Positions 36,335 through 43,288 of a DNA stretch of 43,946 nucleotides are shown piece by piece. The stretch spans positions 1-43,946 of IMG/VR virus record IMGVR_UViG_3300012930_000016. One strand, 5' to 3'. Position 1 is the stretch's first letter. The number at the start of each line of letters is the position of its first letter. Made by a program: the position numbers and the translations under genes. The notes beneath the pieces were generated by a model, which saw nothing but the letters and a program-made list of their open reading frames with translations, made no database searches and was not told the origin of the DNA. The DNA is from a virus.

Positions 36335-37271
36335 GCCTGACGGCATCTGCCGCATCCTGGTCTCGTACTGGTATTACCGCAAGCGGGACCTGGCGGCGCT
36401 GGCCGGGCAGACGAAGCTGCCGGTGCAGCTGTTCGCTGACTCCGGGGCGTTCACGGCGTTCACGATGCGCGGCAGCGGCGCGGTGATCAGGCGCGAGGAG
36501 TACGCGGCGTGGCTCAAGCACTGGTGGCCGCTGCTGTCGGTCGCGGTCAACCTGGACGTGATCGGTGATTCCGCCGGCAGTGCCCGCAACCAGCTGTGGC
36601 TGGAGGGGCAGGGGCTGCCGGTCCTGCCCGTCTACCACATGCAGACCCCGCTTGCGGAGCTGCACGCGCTGTGCCGCGACTACCGGTACGTCGCGGTCGG
36701 GGGGACGGCGAACCTGAAGGGCGCGAACAAGCTGGCCGCCACGGCGCGGGCCATGCTGATCGCCAGGGAGCACGGTACTCGCATTCACGGGCTGGGCCGG
36801 TCGGCGTCGGCGGAGCTTGCCGCGCTGCCGTTCTGGTCGGTGGACTCCTCATCGTGGTCGCAGGCGTCGCGGTTCGGTGGGCTGGCGGTGTTCGAGGACG
36901 GCAAGGTGCGGTCGCTGCGGGTGCAGGACGCGGTCGGGCGTCCGCAGCTACTGCGCGCTCATGGCGCGGACCCGCAGCTGATGCGCGATGCCGCCTATGC
37001 GAACACGGGCCGCAAGTGGGGGCGGGTTAAGACCCAGCAGGCGTATGACCGGGAGCGCCACGAGTCGCTGCGGGTGGCGGCGGTGGCGTGGAAGCGGATG
37101 GAAGCGTACCTCCAGCAGCGGCACGCGGTGCCTGCACCGCCAGGGCTGGAGGGCGATGGAACCACGATGTGGTTCGTGGATGCGGTCCCCGAGAGGCTGC
37201 ACCAGATGATGAGGGCCGTGGAATGGCTCGCGGACAGGCCCGGCGCAAGCACCAGGAAAGGTGAGCGATGA
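36327..37271 (+). CDS. dpdA: DpdA-like DNA guanine transglycosylase
   Basis: A 314-residue TIM-barrel protein of the TGT superfamily. LFADSGAFTAF with Asp38 matches the DSG.F active-site motif. VNLDVIG follows, then a YVAVGG strand in the base-binding region. The pair FWSVDSSSWSQ with Asp173 is where the nucleophilic Asp is expected. It lacks the zinc-binding Cys cluster and RNA-binding parts of bacterial tRNA TGT, as is usual for phage DpdA. It would exchange guanine in DNA for preQ0. It is coupled by ATGA to QueC and is followed by the entire preQ0 pathway. Confidence 0.85.
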   Translation: MREPDGICRILVSYWYYRKRDLAALAGQTKLPVQLFADSGAFTAFTMRGSGAVIRREEYAAWLKHWWPLLSVAVNLDVIGDSAGSARNQLWLEGQGLPVLPVYHMQTPLAELHALCRDYRYVAVGGTANLKGANKLAATARAMLIAREHGTRIHGLGRSASAELAALPFWSVDSSSWSQASRFGGLAVFEDGKVRSLRVQDAVGRPQLLRAHGADPQLMRDAAYANTGRKWGRVKTQQAYDRERHESLRVAAVAWKRMEAYLQQRHAVPAPPGLEGDGTTMWFVDAVPERLHQMMRAVEWLADRPGASTRKGER

Positions 37272-38263
37272 AGCCGAGAGATCATTACGTCGAGACGGAT
37301 GAGGAGCACGGGAGCCGCCTGATCGCGGCGGCGGCGGTGCTGCCGGACATCGGGGTGCTGATGCAGCGCCTCCCGTCTCCCATGCTGCGCAGGTGGGGCG
37401 CGGTCCTGCACCATGACGAGCGGACGGTGAACGCGCTGCACCGGGTGCCGGTGCTGGGCGCGGCGTGGAAGGCCCACTACGTGCAGGACGAGGCGTCGCA
37501 CCCGCGTGGTACCTACCGCATCCCGGAGGCCGCAGGGTTGCCGCCTGCCGCGCGGATGGCGCTGCTGTACAGCGGGGGTCCGGACGCGTTCATCACCTGG
37601 CGGCTGCTGGGGATGCCGTCCGCGCTGTACGTGAACGTGGGCAACGCGGCCTGCGGTGAGGAGGCTCAGCGGGTGCAGCTGGCCAATCAGGCTTTCGAGC
37701 CTGACCGGCCGATCCAGCTGGTGCTAGGCGGCTCCCCGATGTCGGAGCTGCCTACCGGGTGGATCCCGAACCGGAACCTGCGGCTCATCCTCGCGGCTGC
37801 GCAGCTGCACCCGGACGTGGTGATCGCCCGGATCGCGGAGTGGGGGCCGGATAAGAACCCGGGCTTCTTCCGGGCGGTGGAGCGGCTGCTGGCCAGGTCG
37901 CGCGGCGGGCACTTCCAGGCGGCGACGAACGTGCCCCGGGTGCGCATCCACACCCCGTTCGGGCACCTGACGAAGACGCAGCTGGTGCGCAGGTACCTGG
38001 ACGCTCACCCGGCTACGGGAGTGGCTGACCTGAAGGACTTCACCTGGTCCTGCTACGGGCCGGGTCCGCAGTTCTGCGGGGAGTGCGGGGGCTGCTGGTG
38101 CCGGTGGGTGGCGTTCACCAACAACGGCATCTGGGAGGACGACCGGTACGCGCTGACGCCGAGGCGGCTGGACTACTACAAGCGGCTCCACTGGGCGGAC
38201 TTCCGCCCCGGCATGGTCCCGATGTACGTGAAGCGCGCGCTGGAGATGCGGGGGATGGGCTGA
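37268..38263 (+). CDS. queC: QueC, 7-cyano-7-deazaguanine (preQ0) synthase
   Basis: A 331-residue ATP-dependent enzyme turning carboxydeazaguanine and ammonia into preQ0. The PP-loop LLYSGGPDAF is at 100-108, instead of near residue 10 as usual. A zinc site at C262, C270, C273 and C276 (SCYGPGP..CGECGGC) with a following RWVAF is diagnostic of QueC. SELPTGWIPNRNLRLILAAAQ corresponds to the conserved PGRN.. segment. The N-terminal ~98 residues are extra, helical, lacking Cys2, and too short for the amidotransferase of Gat-QueC. Stop and next start share one base. Confidence 0.88.
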   Translation: MKPRDHYVETDEEHGSRLIAAAAVLPDIGVLMQRLPSPMLRRWGAVLHHDERTVNALHRVPVLGAAWKAHYVQDEASHPRGTYRIPEAAGLPPAARMALLYSGGPDAFITWRLLGMPSALYVNVGNAACGEEAQRVQLANQAFEPDRPIQLVLGGSPMSELPTGWIPNRNLRLILAAAQLHPDVVIARIAEWGPDKNPGFFRAVERLLARSRGGHFQAATNVPRVRIHTPFGHLTKTQLVRRYLDAHPATGVADLKDFTWSCYGPGPQFCGECGGCWCRWVAFTNNGIWEDDRYALTPRRLDYYKRLHWADFRPGMVPMYVKRALEMRGMG

Positions 38264-38658
38264 TGTACGAGATCACCAAGGAGTTCCGCTTCGCTGCCGC
38301 GCACCGCCTGAAGGGACTGCCGGCGGGGCACAAGTGCGCGCGGCTCCACGGCCACGGGTACATCGTGGTGCTGCACGCGCAGCGGAGCGACCTGGACGCG
38401 GTGGGCATGGTGTTCGACTACGCCATGTTCGACCCGTTCGCCCAGTGGCTCAAGGACACCCTGGATCACCGGTACCTCGGTGACGGGGATCTGGAAGACC
38501 TGCACGCCGACTTCACGGAAGACGCGGTGCTGGCCTTCCCGCCAACTGCCGAGCGGCTGGCGGACTACCTCCTCGGGCAGGCCCGGCTGATGTGCGGGGT
38601 GCTGGTGGACTGGTGCGAGGTCCGTGAGTCGCCATACACGGTCGCGAGGGCATCATGA
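38263..38658 (+). CDS. queD: QueD, 6-carboxytetrahydropterin synthase
   Basis: A 131-residue enzyme of normal length. FRFAAAHRL with His14 and RLHGHGY with His29 and His31 are the zinc ligands, Cys25 in GHKCARLHGH is the catalytic Cys, DYAMF and LDHRYL follow with the catalytic His, and FPPTAERLADYL is the PTxE motif near the end. It converts dihydroneopterin triphosphate, made by FolE, to 6-carboxytetrahydropterin. Coupled to queC and queE. Confidence 0.93.
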   Translation: MYEITKEFRFAAAHRLKGLPAGHKCARLHGHGYIVVLHAQRSDLDAVGMVFDYAMFDPFAQWLKDTLDHRYLGDGDLEDLHADFTEDAVLAFPPTAERLADYLLGQARLMCGVLVDWCEVRESPYTVARAS

Positions 38659-39386
38659 GCACGCTGGTGGTCAACCAGGTGTACGGCCCCGTCTGGCAGG
38701 GGGAAGGCCCTTCGGCCGGCCGGCATGCGTCGATCATCCGCCTCATGGGGTGCAACCTGGCGTGCCAGTGGGTGACCCCGCACGGGCTGTCACCGTGCGA
38801 CGAGTCCCAGACGTGGGACGCGACCCGCTTCGACCTGCACGCGCAGGGGAAGCGGATGGAGTCCGCCGAGATCGTGCGGGCGGCTATGGTCGGCAGCCCG
38901 CAGATGGTGATCATCACCGGGGGGGAGCCGCTGCTGCACCAGGGCCAGAACGGGTGGGCCGAGATGCTGTGGCACCTGGATTACGCCCGGGTGCGGGTGG
39001 AGGTGGAGACGAACGGCACGCAGGTGCCTACCGGGAACTGGGGCTGGTGCGTGGACCAGTTCAACGTCTCACCCAAGCTGGCCAGTTCCGGAGTGCCGCG
39101 CGACAAGGCCATCAACCCGGAGGCGCTAGGGCAGTTCGCGCAGGGTGGCCGGGCGGCGTTCAAGTTCGTGTCCAGCACCGTGGCCGACCTGGACGAGATC
39201 GCGCAGCTGACGCAGGAGCACGGGATAGCCCGCGAGCAGACGTGGGTGATGCCTGCGGGGGTGACCCGGGAGGAGATCCTGTGCACCGCCCGCGCGCTGG
39301 CTGACGGAGTGCTCCAGCGGGGGTGGAACCTGAGCCTGCGACAGCACGTGCTGGTCTACGACGACGAGGGGGAGAGCCGTGGATGA
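38655..39386 (+). CDS. queE: QueE, 7-carboxy-7-deazaguanine synthase, variant cysteine motif
   Basis: A 243-residue radical-SAM enzyme that contracts carboxytetrahydropterin to carboxydeazaguanine. PVWQGEGPSAGRHASIIRL leads to GC33NLAC37QW, then the third Cys only at position 48 (PC48DESQTWD). The spacing is CX3CX10C instead of CX3CX2C: eight residues, VTPHGLSP, are inserted between the QW and the CD. ITGGEPLLH (SAM-binding GGEP) and VEVETNGTQ follow and are normal. Related QueE enzymes with unusual spacing are known, so it may be active. ATGA overlap with queD. Confidence 0.88.
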   Translation: MSTLVVNQVYGPVWQGEGPSAGRHASIIRLMGCNLACQWVTPHGLSPCDESQTWDATRFDLHAQGKRMESAEIVRAAMVGSPQMVIITGGEPLLHQGQNGWAEMLWHLDYARVRVEVETNGTQVPTGNWGWCVDQFNVSPKLASSGVPRDKAINPEALGQFAQGGRAAFKFVSSTVADLDEIAQLTQEHGIAREQTWVMPAGVTREEILCTARALADGVLQRGWNLSLRQHVLVYDDEGESRG

Positions 39387-39960
39387 GCGGACGGTGCCCC
39401 GCCACGCGGAGGAGATGGGCGCGATCTTCCTGTCGCGGCTGGGCATCGACGTGGAAAGCCCGGAGATGAAGCGGACCCCGCTGCGGTTCGCGCAGGCGCT
39501 CGCGGAGCTGACGCGGAACCTGCGCGTCCCCTTCGACGCGGGCGCTGTGCTGGCAAGGCAGTTCGAGCCGCCCGCGCAGCACCCGCAGATCGTGCTGCTG
39601 TGCGACATCCCGTTCACGTCGCTGTGCGAGCACCACATCCTGCCGTTCACCGGCACGGCGACGGTGGGGTACCTGCCTCAGCCGGGCGCGAAGGTGGCGG
39701 GGATCTCAAAGCTGGCCAGGCTGGTGGAGGGGTTCTCGCTGCGCCCGCAGATGCAGGAGCGGATGGGCCAGCAGGTGGTGCAGGCGCTGGGTGATCACCT
39801 GGACATCCAGGGGGCCGGGTGCCTGATCGACGCGGTGCACACGTGTCTGACGCTGCGCGGTCCCCGCTCGGCGGGCGCGCGGATGGTGACGAGTCACCTA
39901 ACGGGGTGCTTCCTGGACGCCCCGGTACGACAGGAGTTCCTGGCGCTAGCCGGGAAGTGA
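39379..39960 (+). CDS. folE: FolE, GTP cyclohydrolase I
   Basis: A 193-residue enzyme from GTG at 39379. Zinc ligands Cys83 and His86 (LCEHHILPF) and Cys156 (HTCLTLRG) are present, with GISKLARLVEGFSLRPQMQER as the core active-site region and MVTSHLTG near the end. It turns GTP to dihydroneopterin triphosphate, the first step of preQ0 synthesis, giving the phage independence from host pterin levels. Last gene of the coupled deazaguanine set, overlapping queE by eight bases. Confidence 0.93.
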   Translation: MDERTVPRHAEEMGAIFLSRLGIDVESPEMKRTPLRFAQALAELTRNLRVPFDAGAVLARQFEPPAQHPQIVLLCDIPFTSLCEHHILPFTGTATVGYLPQPGAKVAGISKLARLVEGFSLRPQMQERMGQQVVQALGDHLDIQGAGCLIDAVHTCLTLRGPRSAGARMVTSHLTGCFLDAPVRQEFLALAGK

Positions 39961-39973
39961 GAGGAGCAAGGGC

Positions 39974-40237
39974 ATGTCAGACTGGCTGGTCGCGGTGCTC
40001 GCGACCCTGGGGTTCCTGCTGGTGCTGTCCGTCATGGACTGCCTGAACAAGCACCGGCACAAGTGGCTGCTGGACGCCGCGCAGCCGTACCGCGCGCCTA
40101 CGTCGGCGCTGAGCGGCCCGCAGACGGTTCTGCTGTACCGCTGCACCCGCTGCCCGGACCTGCGGACGCAGCTGATCACGGGGGAGTGGGACAAGCGGCT
40201 TACCCCCGTCGTGACCGGAGAGGTGGTGGCCCGGTGA
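39974..40237 (+). CDS. Membrane-anchored zinc-ribbon-like protein
   Basis: An 87-residue protein behind GTGAGAGGAGCAAGG. One N-terminal span (WLVAVLATLGFLLVLSVMD) is followed by CLNKHRHKWL and LLYRCTRCPDL, probably one zinc site on the inside or outside of the membrane. GTGA overlap with the next gene. No known family. Confidence 0.65.
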   Translation: MSDWLVAVLATLGFLLVLSVMDCLNKHRHKWLLDAAQPYRAPTSALSGPQTVLLYRCTRCPDLRTQLITGEWDKRLTPVVTGEVVAR

Positions 40238-40698
40238 CGCACAGGATGCTCCTGGTGGACGGGCCGCTGCGGGGGACGGTGGTCACCATGGACAGTGACC
40301 GGGAGCCGTACGTGCACCGGGTGCGGCAGGGACGGCACGGGTCGGATCAGGTCGCGTACCGGGCGTGCGCGCTGTCGGTCCTCGGGCACGTGCTGTGGAT
40401 CGGGGTGTGCGAGGCCGCGATCCGCACTGACATCGAAGACCTGGCGTGGGACGCGCTGGTGTCGGGGCGCGCTGCCGGGGTGTCGCTGCCGCTGCCATTC
40501 CGCTGCGATCACGGTAACTCGCTGGCCCCCTGCCCGCACGGCTGCCATGACCGCACGGACGGCAGGCACTCGGTGTCCCTCGGCGTAACCGCGCTGTGCC
40601 AGGGGTGCGACCAGGTGTACTGGACGGCGCTCCCGCACGTGCACCCGGAGCTGGCCGAGCAGCCCCCGGAGGCGGCTCATGCTGGCGAGTTACGGTGA
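40234..40698 (+). CDS. Hypothetical protein with Cys/His cluster
   Basis: 154 residues from GTG at 40234. N-terminal beta part (MLLVDGPLRGTVVTMDSDRE), a middle AYRACALSVLGHVLWIGVCE, then RCDHGNSLAPCPHGCHD and ALCQGCDQVYW, a rich Cys/His cluster likely binding zinc. N-terminal segment resembles small phage proteins of unknown role. Overlaps the next gene by 20 bases. Confidence 0.6.
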   Translation: MTHRMLLVDGPLRGTVVTMDSDREPYVHRVRQGRHGSDQVAYRACALSVLGHVLWIGVCEAAIRTDIEDLAWDALVSGRAAGVSLPLPFRCDHGNSLAPCPHGCHDRTDGRHSVSLGVTALCQGCDQVYWTALPHVHPELAEQPPEAAHAGELR

Positions 40699-40900
40699 GG
40701 TGCTGGTACCGGAGGGCAAGATCATCGTCTGCCAGATGGCTGAGCCGGTCTGGGACGGCCTGGACCTGATGAGCCTGGACCCGGTGGGTCCGCTGGTGGT
40801 CACCCTGAACGGGGAGGCCATCACCGAGGAGCGCGCTGTGGAGCTGATTCACCGGGCGTGGTTCAAGCAAGACAATCCCGTGAGAGGGGAAACCGAATGA
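40679..40900 (+). CDS. Hypothetical protein
   Basis: A 73-residue protein: MLASYGEVLVPEGKIIVCQMAEPVWDGLDL, then LVVTLNGEAITEERAVELIHRAWF. Looks like a small alpha/beta protein. ATGA overlap with the next gene, whose leader GTGAGAGGGG lies within its last codons. No family. Confidence 0.6.
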   Translation: MLASYGEVLVPEGKIIVCQMAEPVWDGLDLMSLDPVGPLVVTLNGEAITEERAVELIHRAWFKQDNPVRGETE

Positions 40901-41202
40901 CGACACCAGACGACGGCTGCCAGTGCAAGGGGTGCATCGCGCTGGGCGGGGAGCCGTGCTTCCCGCGCCCGTGCCCCATGCCGATGACGGAGGAAGACCT
41001 GCTGTGCGACGGCTGCCGAAAGGGCAAGTGCTGCCACGTGATGATGCAGGTGGAAGCCGGCTTGCGCGGCCTGCCCGAGCGGCGGTCGGTGGCTGAGCTG
41101 AACGAGCAGGCGCAGCGATACGCACCACCCGCGAAGCCGTACCAGCAAAACACCAAGGAGCTGGTCCAGGACGTGCTGGACGGCCTGCGGAGACTGACGT
41201 GA
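40897..41202 (+). CDS. Cys-rich hypothetical protein
   Basis: 101 residues from ATG at 40897 behind GAGAGGGGAAACC. Ten Cys fall in the first ~47 residues (GCQCKGCIALGGEPCF, PCPMP, LLCDGCRKGKCCHV), then a helical tail (RSVAELNEQAQRYAPP, LVQDVLDGLRRL). Likely two metal sites. Function unknown. Confidence 0.65.
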   Translation: MTTPDDGCQCKGCIALGGEPCFPRPCPMPMTEEDLLCDGCRKGKCCHVMMQVEAGLRGLPERRSVAELNEQAQRYAPPAKPYQQNTKELVQDVLDGLRRLT

Positions 41203-41705
41203 AGATGGGCATGGGCATCGTGCTGGACTTCGTGGTCGCCGGCTCCCCGCTGGACGGCGGGCGGGTACAGCTGATCGCGTCGAAGCACCTGACGTACGCC
41301 GAGCTGACCGCCGAATACGAGCACCAGGACATCTTCTGGGACACGCTGGAACCGGTGCTCCAGCTGCGCACCAGCGCGGTCTACTCACTCACCACCCGCA
41401 TGGGTCGAGTGGTGATCATCCAGGCCGACGACTACCTCGCAGCGTTCAGGGCGCTCGCTGAGATGTGGGCGGAAGGCGGCTGGCGGGGGTCACCAGCGGG
41501 CCAGATCGAGCCGCCGCACCATGCGCTGCCTGCTGCGGGCCAGGACCGCCCAGCAGCTTCTCAGCCCCGTGAGCTGCCAGGCCCGGCAGGGCGGTGCGAG
41601 GACTGCGGCTCGCATCCCGCTGTCAGGTGCGCCGATCCTGACTGCGACCAGGACGTGATCGACCTGATCTACAGCGACGACCCGCGTGAGGTGCCCGGTG
41701 GCTGA
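41199..41705 (+). CDS. Hypothetical protein with C-terminal Cys cluster
   Basis: A 168-residue protein in GTGA overlap. Beta/alpha N-terminal half (GIVLDFVVAGSPLDGGRVQL, VYSLTTRMGRVVIIQADDYLAA), a Pro/Gln linker, and CEDCGSHPAVRCADPDCDQD near the end as a zinc ribbon. The N-terminal half could be a small enzyme or structural fold. No family recognised. Confidence 0.6.
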   Translation: MKMGMGIVLDFVVAGSPLDGGRVQLIASKHLTYAELTAEYEHQDIFWDTLEPVLQLRTSAVYSLTTRMGRVVIIQADDYLAAFRALAEMWAEGGWRGSPAGQIEPPHHALPAAGQDRPAASQPRELPGPAGRCEDCGSHPAVRCADPDCDQDVIDLIYSDDPREVPGG

Positions 41706-42006
41706 GGAGTGCAACAGCTGCCACGCGCCGATCGACTGGGCGGTGAAGTTCCCCGAGGAGATGAACGACCGGGACATGCCCAGGACGATTCCCATCGACC
41801 ACGGCAGCGTGGATGACCCGAAGGGAAACATCGCGGTGTGGCGGGGTCAGCCGCTGGCCACCAACGACGGCATCCCAGGCCCTGCGCTGCTGTACGCCCG
41901 GTACCTGAAGAAGGGCGAGGAACCGAAGCCGGGCGAGCACCGGGGCATCTCGCACTTCGCCACTTGCGCGCAAGCGGACCAGTGGCGCAGCAGGCGGCGG
42001 GCGTGA
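41698..42006 (+). CDS. Hypothetical zinc-ribbon-like protein
   Basis: 102 residues from GTG at 41698, chosen because GAGG lies six bases upstream. MAEECNSCHAPIDWAVKF, then IPIDHGSVDDPKGNIAVW and EHRGISHFATCAQADQWRS. The CNSC/H...C pattern with HFATC resembles small zinc-finger proteins that accompany HNH or DNA-binding functions in actinophages. Role unknown. Confidence 0.65.
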   Translation: MAEECNSCHAPIDWAVKFPEEMNDRDMPRTIPIDHGSVDDPKGNIAVWRGQPLATNDGIPGPALLYARYLKKGEEPKPGEHRGISHFATCAQADQWRSRRRA

Positions 42007-42149
42007 AGCGCCGGGCGCGGAACCTGCTCTGGGCGTCGGGTGACCGGCTGTGCGCCTGGGCCGGGGCTGGGTCTGACGCCGGGGTGACGCACCCCTGGCT
42101 GTTCGAGGCGGGCCACCTGGTAGGCGAGCTGGGGTGGAAGCTGCGATGA
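42003..42149 (+). CDS. Hypothetical 48-residue protein
   Basis: GTG at 42003 overlaps the upstream stop and its own stop overlaps the next ATG (GTGA and ATGA). The product is MKRRARNLLWASGDRLCAWA followed by a helical HPWLFEAGHLVGELGWKLR end. Short, basic at the N-terminus. Coupling at both ends supports it. Confidence 0.55.
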   Translation: MKRRARNLLWASGDRLCAWAGAGSDAGVTHPWLFEAGHLVGELGWKLR

Positions 42150-42352
42150 GCTGGCACCCGACGCTGTCCAGCATCGAGCGGGAGACTGACCGCCCGTGGG
42201 ACCGGCCGCGCCCGGTTACCGACCAGGCTCGCGAGGAGGCGGCGCTGAAGGTCATCGGCTCATGGGGGTACTGCTACTGCGGGGAGCGGTTCCCGCACAG
42301 CTGGCCGGGGCAGGGAGCCGGCGCACCGCACCCTAGGGGAGTGACCGGGTGA
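42146..42352 (+). CDS. Hypothetical protein with CYCG motif
   Basis: A 68-residue protein from ATG at 42146. A polar N-terminus rich in Arg/Asp/Pro, a helix AREEAALKVIGSWG, then YCYCGERFPHSWPGQG. The CxC plus His may bind metal. GTGA overlap with the next gene. Confidence 0.55.
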   Translation: MSWHPTLSSIERETDRPWDRPRPVTDQAREEAALKVIGSWGYCYCGERFPHSWPGQGAGAPHPRGVTG

Positions 42353-42609
42353 AGCTACCACCGCCATGCGTCCGGCTGGCGTGCGAGGACCCCGCAGACT
42401 GCATCAACGGACCCGGGCCGCATGAGTTTGTCTGCTCGATCGATGACGACCCGGTCCACGGCCACGACCTGCCGTGCGTCAAGCAGTCGTGGGAGTACGA
42501 GGCGATCCTGTGGGGGCCACCCCAGGACCGGTTACACTCGTGTGCAGCACGCTACGTGAGAGGAGCGCGACATGGGCCTGATCAGCAACATCAGGTACGC
42601 GGTAGGTGA
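42349..42609 (+). CDS. Hypothetical Cys-rich protein
   Basis: An 86-residue frame from GTG at 42349: CVRLACEDPADCINGPGPHEFVC, then VHGHDLPCVKQSWEYEAI. Four to five Cys and His suggest zinc binding. The last ~25 residues overlap the next promoter, ribosome site and gene start, so the true functional part may be shorter. Confidence 0.55.
   Translation: MKLPPPCVRLACEDPADCINGPGPHEFVCSIDDDPVHGHDLPCVKQSWEYEAILWGPPQDRLHSCAARYVRGARHGPDQQHQVRGR
42533..42548 (+). promoter_or_regulatory. -10-like TACACT with ACTCGTGTG box
   Basis: TACACTCGTGTGCAGC at 42533-42548 is identical over 16 bases to the sequence at 33434-33449 ahead of the DUF932 gene. It lies ~34 bases upstream of ATG 42572 and before a GTGAGAGGAGCG ribosome site. 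The -35 region is weak. Probably a promoter for the next gene. Confidence 0.55.
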
Positions 42610-43102
42610 CGCTAAGCGCAGCAAGGCCATCGCCAAGGCCGAGAGCGGCGGCAGCGGCAAAAAGACCCGGGGTAAGCACCGGGCACCGCTAGGCGGGGTC
42701 CAGTGCAACCACACGTGGACGGACCCGGGCATCCCCGGGTCCAGGCACGCGAACTACCCCCACAAGGACCACCGCTGCGGTGACGCGCCACACAACCGGG
42801 GTACCCACCACTGCTATGGCGGGGACAGCTGGACGTGCTCAGCCACCAAGTTAGCTACTGGGGTGGCCGCCTCAGCCGGGGCGGCCACCACGGGGCGGTC
42901 ACGTGCACAGCCAGCGCGCACCCCGCGAGCAGCGCGAACCCAAGCGGCGTCCACGGCAGGTGCCCGCCGCCCAGCCAGTACAGCAGGAAGGCGATACCAA
43001 AGCAGATGGCCGAGATCACGCCGAACATGGCCACCACCTCCGCAGCGGGTCTTACCCCGCTGCCGTCCGATTCCACGGAGGTGCTGTGGGCGATGGACAT
43101 AG
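42572..43102 (+). CDS. Hypothetical protein with His/Cys core and possible spurious tail
   Basis: A 176-residue frame from ATG at 42572. The first ~90 residues look real: GLISNIRYAVGDAKRSKAIA, a basic KKTRGKHRAPLGG, and a Cys/His domain QCNHTWTDPGIPG, CGDAPHNRGTHHCYG, SWTCSA. After that the sequence turns into Arg/Pro/Ala-rich nonsense, and on the other strand a membrane protein gene lies at 42855-43028. The true end may be near 42850 or the tail is simply unselected. Confidence 0.55.
   Translation: MGLISNIRYAVGDAKRSKAIAKAESGGSGKKTRGKHRAPLGGVQCNHTWTDPGIPGSRHANYPHKDHRCGDAPHNRGTHHCYGGDSWTCSATKLATGVAASAGAATTGRSRAQPARTPRAARTQAASTAGARRPASTAGRRYQSRWPRSRRTWPPPPQRVLPRCRPIPRRCCGRWT
42855..43028 (-). 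CDS. Antisense two-span membrane microprotein
   Basis: A 57-residue leftward gene nested in rightward genes. GGAGGTGG lies upstream of ATG. Two hydrophobic segments, GVISAICFGIAFLLYWLGGG and LGFALLAGCALAVHVTAP, flank a HLPWTP turn, and the tail is basic (RLRRPPQ). The clear ribosome site and membrane design argue for a real gene. It is the only leftward gene found right of 28.3 kb. Confidence 0.5.
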   Translation of the reverse strand: MFGVISAICFGIAFLLYWLGGGHLPWTPLGFALLAGCALAVHVTAPWWPPRLRRPPQ

Positions 43103-43284
43103 ACGACAGCTACCAGCCCGTCCGGGCGCACAAGATCGTCGCGGTCGAGCAGGCCGGCCTCGTGCGCGTCACCGCGTGCGGGCTGCGGCTCACCGCGCTC
43201 AACCATCCGCTGGGCTGGTGGCAGATGGCCTACGGGGCGCTGCCGCTCCAGCCGCAGCACGTCCACTGCGGGACAGGAGGCTAG
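43093..43284 (+). CDS. Hypothetical protein
   Basis: 63 residues from ATG at 43093 (or 67 from GTG 43081), behind GGAGG. MDIDDSYQPVRAHKIVAVEQ, VRVTACGLRLTALNHPLGWW and a CGTGG end. Beta-rich, with a C...H pattern. The longer open frame upstream is the shadow of the antisense membrane gene. No family. Confidence 0.55.
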   Translation: MDIDDSYQPVRAHKIVAVEQAGLVRVTACGLRLTALNHPLGWWQMAYGALPLQPQHVHCGTGG

Positions 43285-43288
43285 GGGC

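Noticed and set aside
36327-37271. Bacterial tRNA guanine transglycosylase
   Set aside because: Too short and without the C-terminal CxCxxC...H zinc site; DSGAF and VDSSSW motifs fit phage DpdA instead.
37268-38263. Gat-QueC fusion making a formamidine-type base
   Set aside because: The N-terminal extension is only ~98 residues and lacks the Cys2 nucleophile of class II amidotransferases.
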